Shown piece by piece: positions 14,845 to 21,010 of a stretch of DNA of 21,010 bases. Source of the DNA: Hypsibius dujardini (taxonomy: Eukaryota > Tardigrada > Eutardigrada > Parachela > Hypsibiidae). The stretch covers positions 1-21,010 of the forward strand of contig LRSR01006451.1 of assembly GCA_001579985.1 (NCBI GenBank), read 5' to 3'. Under the pieces are notes generated by a model that searched no databases, had not been told where the DNA came from, and saw nothing but the letters and a program-made list of their open reading frames with translations. Each line of letters opens with the position of its first letter. The stretch's first letter is position 1. Made by a program: the position numbers and the translations under genes.

Positions 14845-17800
14845 ATGGATCATATTATGATATCGGGGAGACCGCTGCAGGACTTGAAGGTGACCGAACT
14901 GAAGGACGAACTGGCCAAGCGGAATCTTTCCAAAACGGGAAACAAAGCGCAACTCTCCACTCGACTGGGCGAGGTAGGAATGGAATTGAAATGCAGTTTT
15001 TATAATTGCGGCACAAGTTCCTTGGGAGGAAAGCTTAACAGGCCTTTTTCATCTTCAGTACTTGCAAGCGAATCCTGAGAACGATGATGCGCCGCAGCAA
15101 CGTCCGCCGGAGGAGCCGCGCAAGGGATCCCCGCCGAAGAACGTCGTCCCGTCTGCGGTGCGTAGAATTAAATTATCTCCACGGAAAATCGTATAGGGAA
15201 TCGTTCAGAGATGGCTTTGTTTTGCAGGAGAATGTTTCGATCGATACTGGTCGATTGCTTGATTGATTCGTTGATTATTCGAATTGATTGATTGCTTGAT
15301 TGTTTGACTTGATTGATTTGATTGATTGCTTGATTGATTCGTGGATTGTTCGAATTGATTGATTGCTTGGTTGATTACTTGGTTGATTCGGTTGATTGAT
15401 CGATTGATTATTTCGCCGGTTTAACTTCGTCCTCGCTGGTCTGGTTTATTTGGAATGAGTCAATCGGTTCCTAATTGAATAATGTAAATACGTTTTAATC
15501 AGCTAAAAGAGCGTGTGCAGATTAGTCATACTGTTTGTGCTGGATGGTGGGGCGTGTTTAGATAAGGGGTAAGGGCCGGGACTACTCAGGGGGTCTTGAT
15601 TCGGTCCTGCTCACGAGGCAGCCAAGAACATATGCGTCGATGGTAACTTCTGTTCCTCCCTCTATACATACCCAAATATTCCTTTTTCTTTCTCCTTTGA
15701 TAAGTATTTCGATTACATTTACGATTATTCACTCTCGGCCTCGCCAGTTGGAAGTAGGCGACCTTCTTTTTGATGGATCATTGTTTTCGTTATTTTCTTC
15801 TTCCTCCCCACTTGCGAGATGGTGTCTTTCCCATCAAAGTAGGCAATTTCTTACCTTGATCCAATATTTGCAGGGTGACAGCATCATCGCCCAGTATCTC
15901 GCGGAACGGGAATCCAAGCTGGCGGAATCCCTCGAGCACAAGCGCAAAATCCAATCAGGTACCAATCCCTCTAAAAAATACAGTTCATTCTGAATTTCGA
16001 GAGTATTCTGGTTTTAATTAATTCATTTTTGGGAAGAGTTTTCATTTTAACTGACCATCCATGACAGTGAACTGTTGATGGGGTGGTTTGTTCAGTTGTG
16101 TTTCAATTGATTGGTTGATTGGTCGGTTGATTGTTCAGTTGATTGATTGATTGGTCGGTTGTTTGGTTGATTGATTGATTGATTGATTGGTCTTTATATT
16201 GCAGAAGTGCATATGCGTGTTGTTGTTTCAGCTGAGCCAAAGTCAGATGAGATCGAGATACCACCACCGAGGACCGTCATCACCACATCACCCCACCGGA
16301 ACGTCAGCGCACCTCCACCGCAGCAGGAGCCCATCTCAGTGGTGTCCGCCAACAGCGCCGCCGCCGCGTCTGCATCTCACCACGAGGAAGAAGAAGAGAT
16401 GCCAGCGTCGGCCGCACAGGACCTCGACGGCAATAGCAACAGCCGTCGGAAGGGCCGCAAATCCGAGCCGATGCGTCGCAGCACTCGCAACGCCGGCGAC
16501 AAAACGGAGGAGCCGGAGCAGGAAGAGGCCGTCGTGACTCCGCCGCCTGTCGCGTCCGTGATCACTCCCACGGCGTCTGCTAAAGCCGAACCGCCGCCGG
16601 CCAACACCAGTCCAGCTCAACGGAAACTGAAAAGTCCGTCGCCGAAGAAGGAAGAACTCATTATAGGTAGTCCGAAGAAGCCAGATGAAGAAGAAGAGAA
16701 GAAAAGAAGTGAACCACTGGCGCACTCTTCGCAGCTTTCAGAGACAGATGAGAACTCGGTAGGGTTGGTCAAGTCTAATGCTAGCGTGGTAAGTAGGGGT
16801 AAGGGTACCGTGGCTGATGGGACAGTTGAGCAGCAGCATGAGGTGAGCTGGACTGCGGAGCTGAACGAAGCGGAGACCACCGCGGAGGTGCCTGCGAAGC
16901 CGACTGCTTCTGCCGAGGAGTCCAGCACGGCTACTGCACACGTGGACACGGTTGTTGGAGTGAAATCCCCGCAGCATGGGGCGGGAGTGAAATCCCCGCA
17001 GCATGGGGCAGGAGTGAAATCCCCGCAGCATGTGGCGGGAGGACGGGAGAGTCCGATGGTGGAGTCGAGGGCGACCCGCTCGACGCGTTCTAGTGCGACC
17101 AAGTCGCCGTCGCCGTTGAAGGAGACAGTGGTGCCGCCTGCGACCGTGGAAGCGACTCCTGTTGTGGAGAAAGTCGCAGCGGTGGTGGAGAAGAAGGCGG
17201 ATGAGAAGCCGCGAAAACTGCCTGTAAGCTTCCACTTCACTTCTGTGGACCATCGAGTGTTCTTTTTTGGGTGAATCCTCTCAAGAAATGGTGTTACTCC
17301 GCAGGAATCGATGAGCGTGGAGGAAGAGAAGTTGGACTATGGCGAGATTGAGCCGGAAGAGGAGTAAGTGAACGTTGGTTTTGCCCCGACAACCGTTTGG
17401 TTTATTCTGAAAAGGTGATCAGACGACTAATAAGGCTGGTCTCCTAGTGTCACAATGAAGGAGGTCTCCGTCGCGGCCAAACTGGACGAACCGAAGTCAG
17501 ACGAACCGCGTGGTCTGAAACGGCGCCAGTCCCCCGACAAGGTCACCACTTCCAGCACGACCAGCGACAAAATGGCCGAAGTGATGAGGGCTCGCAGTGA
17601 GAAATTCGGCGTCCCGTTGGTGGAACCCTCCAAAGAGATCAAGGAGCCGCCCCGCAAGATGGCACGTTCGGGACTGTCTGGTAAGTCCGGAACAGCCAAT
17701 GAACGTGCACTTGCCGATCCAATCAATCAATCAACCGTACCAACAAACGAACGAACACTTGCCGATCCAATCAATCAATCAACCGTAACAGCAAATGAAC

Positions 17801-20101
17801 GAACGTGCACTTGCCGATTCAATCAATCAATCGACTGTAACAGGAAATGAACGAACGTGCACTTGCCGATTCAATCAATCAATCAATCAATCAACCGTAA
17901 CAGCAAATGAACGAGCGCTTGCCGATTCAATCAATCAATTGTATGTCGCAACAGTGGAAGAGGCCATTCCTTGTGCCCTTGCTCAAAACGGTTAGGTGAT
18001 CAGCAATTCTCATTCCTTGATAGAACGAAAAACTAGTAGAGAAACAATTTTGGGTTTTTTTTATTCGATCAACTTTTGCGTCTTTTTAGTGTCCATCCCG
18101 AAAGATTCTTCCTCTCAGTCAACCGCCCCCCGAGACCGCACATCCCCCCCGGCGTCGCGCAGCCCCGTCACGCGGATGATTTACATCCGCAATCTGGTGC
18201 GGCCGTTCTCGCTGCCGATGCTGAAGGAGCTCCTCCAGAAGACGGGCACTCTGGTGGACGATGCGGAGCATTTCTGGATTGACGGCATCAAATCCCAGTG
18301 CATCGCTACTGTAAGTCTCGCTGAATGTCCATGACTGGAGAGGTGGACCTTCAAGTGGGGGCGACATTTTACTGGTGGCTTTGTGTTTCAGTATTCGACC
18401 GAGGAAGAAGCGGAGGCTAGTCGGAAGGCGCTTTTCGGTCTCACCTGGCCTGCGACGAACCCGCAAAAGCTGACTGTGGAATTCATCCGCGAGGAAGATG
18501 TAAGACGGCATAGCCAGTGCTTGATTGATTGATTGATCAGTAACGACTCCTTTATCATCAACGTCTCCGGTGGTCGATTGATTGATTGATCAGCAAGTTT
18601 CCGGTGCTTGATTGATTGGTTGATTGGTTGATTAGCAACGTCTCCGGTGCTTGGCTGATTGATTGATTGATTAGCAATGTTTCCGAAGTTTGAGTTTTTT
18701 ATTGATACAGTTCGGTTCAGTTCAGTTGGTTTCTTCAGTTCAAAAATCGTTCCTCGACTCCGTCAATCCCGACCGGTCTATTGCCCGGCCACCACCACGA
18801 GTCCTCTCGACGTCCCACGGTTGGGCCGACCCCGCTGTCCGCCAGGCCGCACATTGACCGTCCGGCGGTGGAGAAGCTGAAGATCACCGTGGCCAGCAAT
18901 AAGGAAACGGGTGAGGCACACCGTGACGTCGCCCTCGCGCGGGAGGAGAAGCGGCTGGAGCGTCGCGCCGAGCGGGAGAAGGAGTTGGAGACCGTCGGTC
19001 AGGGGAAGGACGGCGATCGGTCCGCCGATATCGCGGACAAGGCGTCGGAACGCGAGTGGGACCGCGGGAAGTCGCTGACGTTGAAGGAGAAGGACCTCGA
19101 ACAGACACCCACTAAGCCAGGTGAGTGGAACTGTCCGAGGGAACTGTCGGAACTGTCTGAGGGAATTGCCACGTCCTTTCCGCGATTGCTCATGAAGAGC
19201 TCTTTCCGCAGTTTCTCTCGTGGGGATGTGCTAACTGACTGTTTTTGTGGTCGTAGTTGGCACGGCTTTGGAGATCCTTTTTCAGCGCACCGAAACGCGT
19301 CCGCAGCTGTATTGGAAACCACTCACTGATGAGGAGGCATGTGGAGCGACATTTTCCCTTCCCCGACTCGGATTGCCCTGTTAAGGGCTGACTTGATGGG
19401 ATTTTAATCGTGTTTCATTGTAGATCAAGATGCGCGAGGAGGAGGAGGCGAGGAACGCCGCGGCGCGGGACGACCGCCGGAAGCAGCTCGACCAGGAGCG
19501 CGCCCAACGCGACCGGGAAGAGAGCAAGGCTGGCTTCGTAAGTGTTTCTCACCCAGTGGGACTGGTAGAGATGAAAACAAATCATCTCCCGATTAGTGAT
19601 GGCTGTAAATGAGGAGTAGTAGTGAGGGGAGAGCGAGAAAAGGGACAGAAAGGGGGATGAACGTGGTGAGAGTGCACGTTGCGCTTGATTGATTGATTGA
19701 CAGCGTGGGACGGTCGGATGAACTGACTGGAATCCAAATAAGCTGCTCTACTGTCTGATGTCTGAACTTATGTTGGGGTAATTGTGTTGGTGACGATTTC
19801 GCTCTCTCCTCTTTAGGATCGATCGCGGAGAGGTTCCTCCCGCGACCGTCGGCTGGGCGGTGGTGGACCGGGGAGAAGAGACAATAGTTCACCGCGACGC
19901 CGTTCCCGCAGCCGTGGAAGGGACGATCGCGGTTACCGTGGCGGTGGCGGTGGCGGTGGAGGACGCTTCAATCGCCGTAATAACTCCCCTGGTCCGTCGT
20001 ACCGCGGCGGCGGTCGGCGTCGCTCACCCACCCCGACCAAGTTCCGTTCCGGCGGCGGCGGCGGCGGTCGGCGGAGCAGCAGTCGTAGCCGCAGGCATTA
20101 G
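14845..20101 (+). CDS. ACIN1: Acinus (apoptotic chromatin condensation inducer) homologue, 12 exons
   Basis: Acinus is a nuclear scaffold of the ASAP complex (Acinus-RNPS1-SAP18), an exon-junction-associated splicing regulator. Exons: 14845-14973, 15059-15157, 15874-15958, 16205-17223, 17305-17363, 17448-17680, 18090-18310, 18392-18499, 18739-19120, 19257-19336, 19424-19537, 19817-20101. They total 2814 nt (937 aa). Domains: SAP (residues about 9-43; LKVTELKDELAKRNLSKTGN); a long acidic, Pro/Ser-rich disordered region with KRR basic patches (about 105-540); RRM of the Acinus type (about 570-650; RMIYIRNLVRPFSLPMLKEL and FWIDGIKSQCIATYST); a charged segment (about 680-775); the RSB motif that binds RNPS1 and SAP18 (about 779-805; TALEILFQRTETRPQLYW); a coiled coil; and an RS/RGG tail. 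All junctions keep phase. The intron after 19336 needs a GC donor. The gene is shorter than the long vertebrate isoform because the middle region is reduced. Confidence 0.95.
15158..15873 (+). repeat. Acinus intron 2 with TTGATTGATTG repeats
   Basis: About 15254-15413 is made of CTTGATTGATTCG / GAATTGATTGATTGCTTGATTG units. The remaining 450 bases hold pyrimidine-rich sequence (about 15650-15830) and no coding exon I can support. A GCAG|GAGAATG acceptor-like site at 15227 has no matching open exon of family type. Confidence 0.75.
15959..16204 (+). repeat. Acinus intron 3 with TTGATTGG repeats at the acceptor
   Basis: About 16106-16192 is TTGATTGGTTGATTGGTCGG-type sequence that runs directly into the acceptor TTTATATTGCAG. 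The simple repeat therefore supplies the region where the branch site and pyrimidine tract would be expected. Confidence 0.8.
16960..17040 (+). repeat. 27-bp in-frame coding repeat in Acinus (VKSPQHGAG x3)
   Basis: Three perfect-period 27-bp units (16960-16986, 16987-17013, 17014-17040) encode VKSPQHGAG, VKSPQHGAG and VKSPQHVAG in the disordered region. The Ser-Pro in each is a candidate proline-directed phosphosite. Units differ by only one or two bases, so the expansion is recent. Confidence 0.95.
17681..18089 (+). repeat. Acinus intron 6: five 48-52-bp AATCAATC units
   Basis: TTGCCGAT begins at 17711, 17759, 17811, 17863 and 17915. Each is followed by YCAATCAATCAATC, then CCGTAACAGCAAATGAACGAACG. 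Compared with other introns the TTGA/TCAA core is in the opposite orientation here. The array stops about 150 bases before the acceptor TCTTTTTAG. Confidence 0.9.
18500..18738 (+). repeat. Acinus intron 8: TTGATTGATTGATCAGCAACGTCTCCGG units
   Basis: About 18519-18686 holds four irregular copies of a TTGATTGATTGAT-AGCAACGTCTCCGGTGCTTG unit. The intron ends with GTTCGGTTCAGTTCAGTTGGTTTCTTCAG. Several AGs compete there, and 18739 is the one that keeps the frame and gives FKNRSSTPSIPTG. Confidence 0.85.
19337..19423 (+). other. GC-AG intron of Acinus
   Basis: The exon before ends GATGAGGAG (codons Asp-Glu-Glu of the RSB motif) and is followed by GCATGT instead of GT. The acceptor TTCATTGTAG|ATCAAG is standard. 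The nearest GT, at 19341 (GCAT|gtggag), would break the frame of the downstream coiled coil. Confidence 0.85.
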
Positions 20102-21010
20102 ACGTAATCTAAACATCTCCTCATTCCTTCTATTAGAATAGCGTATTTTGTTGGCTTTTTTGTTCCGTTTGTTTGTTGGACTGTTCATGTAATTTGGAGA
20201 CATCGTTTCTGTGGAGTTAACTTCTTTGCTAGAGGAATTTCTTTTTTTAACGCCGGTTTGCCGTCTACTGGATCACCGAAATTCCTCACAAGTCTCTCTC
20301 TCTCGCTCCTGTTGCGTGGGTGGTTAAAGAATGTCATTTCGTTGAGCTGGTTTGTTTTAGTGTACTTAATTTGGGGTGTGTAACGATGCTTTTGGATGAG
20401 TTCTTTGGCGATTTATGTGTTTGGTGCAGTTTAATGGGTCGATAAATACTTGAAGCAGTTTGTGTGGGAAGTCGCACTTGCGAACAGTCGTCAGCCGGGG
20501 AAAAGCGGAACCGCTTATGCGTTGGCGGATTGTTTGAGAGAAGAGACCGAACGGTTGGAGGACCGGATGGGAAGAATTGGCTTGGGGAATGGGGAATTGA
20601 CGGTAAACTACGTTTGATTGCTTCTGCGGTGTCGGTTAGAATTTGAATCCCTGGGAGGCAAGCGGGCTTGGACTGAGTCGGGACTGGACGGAGGATTGGC
20701 GTTGGAGGGTGTCGTGCCGTTTCAGGTGGCGAACCCGATGAGGAGTCGCTGGTCGCGGCGCTATTGGTGAGTAGAGCGGGTCGACCGGTGGGTCGTTCAG
20801 AGACTGGTGTGAATGGATGGGGTCCAGCAGGAAATACGTTCGCATCATCCCCTTCCCCTATTATCGAGCCCGTTTATTAGAAAGAACGGTAGAGCTACTT
20901 TGCTTCTGCATCGAATAGCTGAATAGATGGAAAAGACGGGAGACAGACATCCAGACAGATAAATGAACAGACAAACAGGCAGACAGACAGGCAGGCAGGC
21001 AGGCAGACAG
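20102..21010 (+). other. 3' flank of Acinus
   Basis: This follows the TAG stop (20099-20101). The T-rich stretch 20102-20330 is probably 3' UTR. I see no AATAAA. The rest has no ORF resembling a known protein. The window ends in a (CAGA)n/(CAGG)n microsatellite (about 20942-21010) that continues beyond it. Confidence 0.6.
20942..21010. repeat. CAGA/CAGG microsatellite at window end
   Basis: ACAGACATCCAGACAGATAA leads into AACAGGCAGACAGACAGGCAGG and is cut by the window edge. It is the same repeat class as synthetase introns 6 and 13. Confidence 0.9.

Noticed and set aside
15228-15272. Extra Acinus exon after TTTTGCAG at 15227
   Set aside because: The open stretch runs straight into TTGATTG repeat and stops. 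The exon at 15874 joins the previous one in phase without it.
16336-17253. Long minus-strand ORFs (up to about 207 aa) opposite the large Acinus exon
   Set aside because: They mirror the GC-rich, Ser/Pro/Lys-biased plus-strand coding exon, cross no splice logic of their own, and match no family.

Overview
The window is nuclear DNA of a eukaryote, most likely an invertebrate animal. Genes are split into many short exons with GT-AG introns. The encoded proteins are closest to animal cytosolic cysteinyl-tRNA synthetase, RNase P subunit p30 and Acinus. Introns are mostly 50-700 bp and are often built from simple or tandem repeats. I cannot name the species. A compact-genome invertebrate, for example a tardigrade-like lineage, would fit, but this is inference.

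Layout: (1) 477-3673, plus strand: the 3' end of an unrecognised gene (three firm exons, one tentative). Its last intron holds about 3.3 copies of a 200-bp tandem repeat and a 28-bp minisatellite. (2) 3674-5722: intergenic or 5' region with a TA-flanked MITE, a 20-bp minisatellite, a possible alternative first exon and a 141-bp duplication rich in CRE-like palindromes. (3) 5723-9941, plus: a complete 15-exon cytosolic cysteinyl-tRNA synthetase (about 744 aa). (4) 10721-12358, minus: a complete three-exon gene for a probably secreted 343-aa protein that looks like a distant catalase-fold relative. It is convergent with the synthetase. (5) 12359-12980: intergenic, with a 41-bp-arm hairpin and a 9-bp tandem repeat. 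(6) 12981-14204, minus: a two-exon RNase P/MRP p30 subunit (266 aa). (7) 14205-14844: a shared divergent promoter region. (8) 14845-20101, plus: a complete 12-exon Acinus (ACIN1) homologue (about 937 aa) with SAP, RRM, RSB motif and RS/RGG tail. It includes one intron that must use a GC donor. (9) 20102-21010: 3' flank ending in a CAGA microsatellite.

Functionally the recognised genes are RNA-related housekeeping genes: tRNA charging, tRNA 5' processing, and splicing/exon-junction ASAP complex. They are neighbours rather than a pathway. Exon joins were chosen so that reading phase is kept across every intron. For the four complete genes the summed exon lengths are exact multiples of three. 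The least explained items are the catalase-like gene, the unrecognised first gene, the intergenic hairpin, the MITE family (one copy fills a synthetase intron), and complementary CAGA/CTGT repeats in introns of one transcript.
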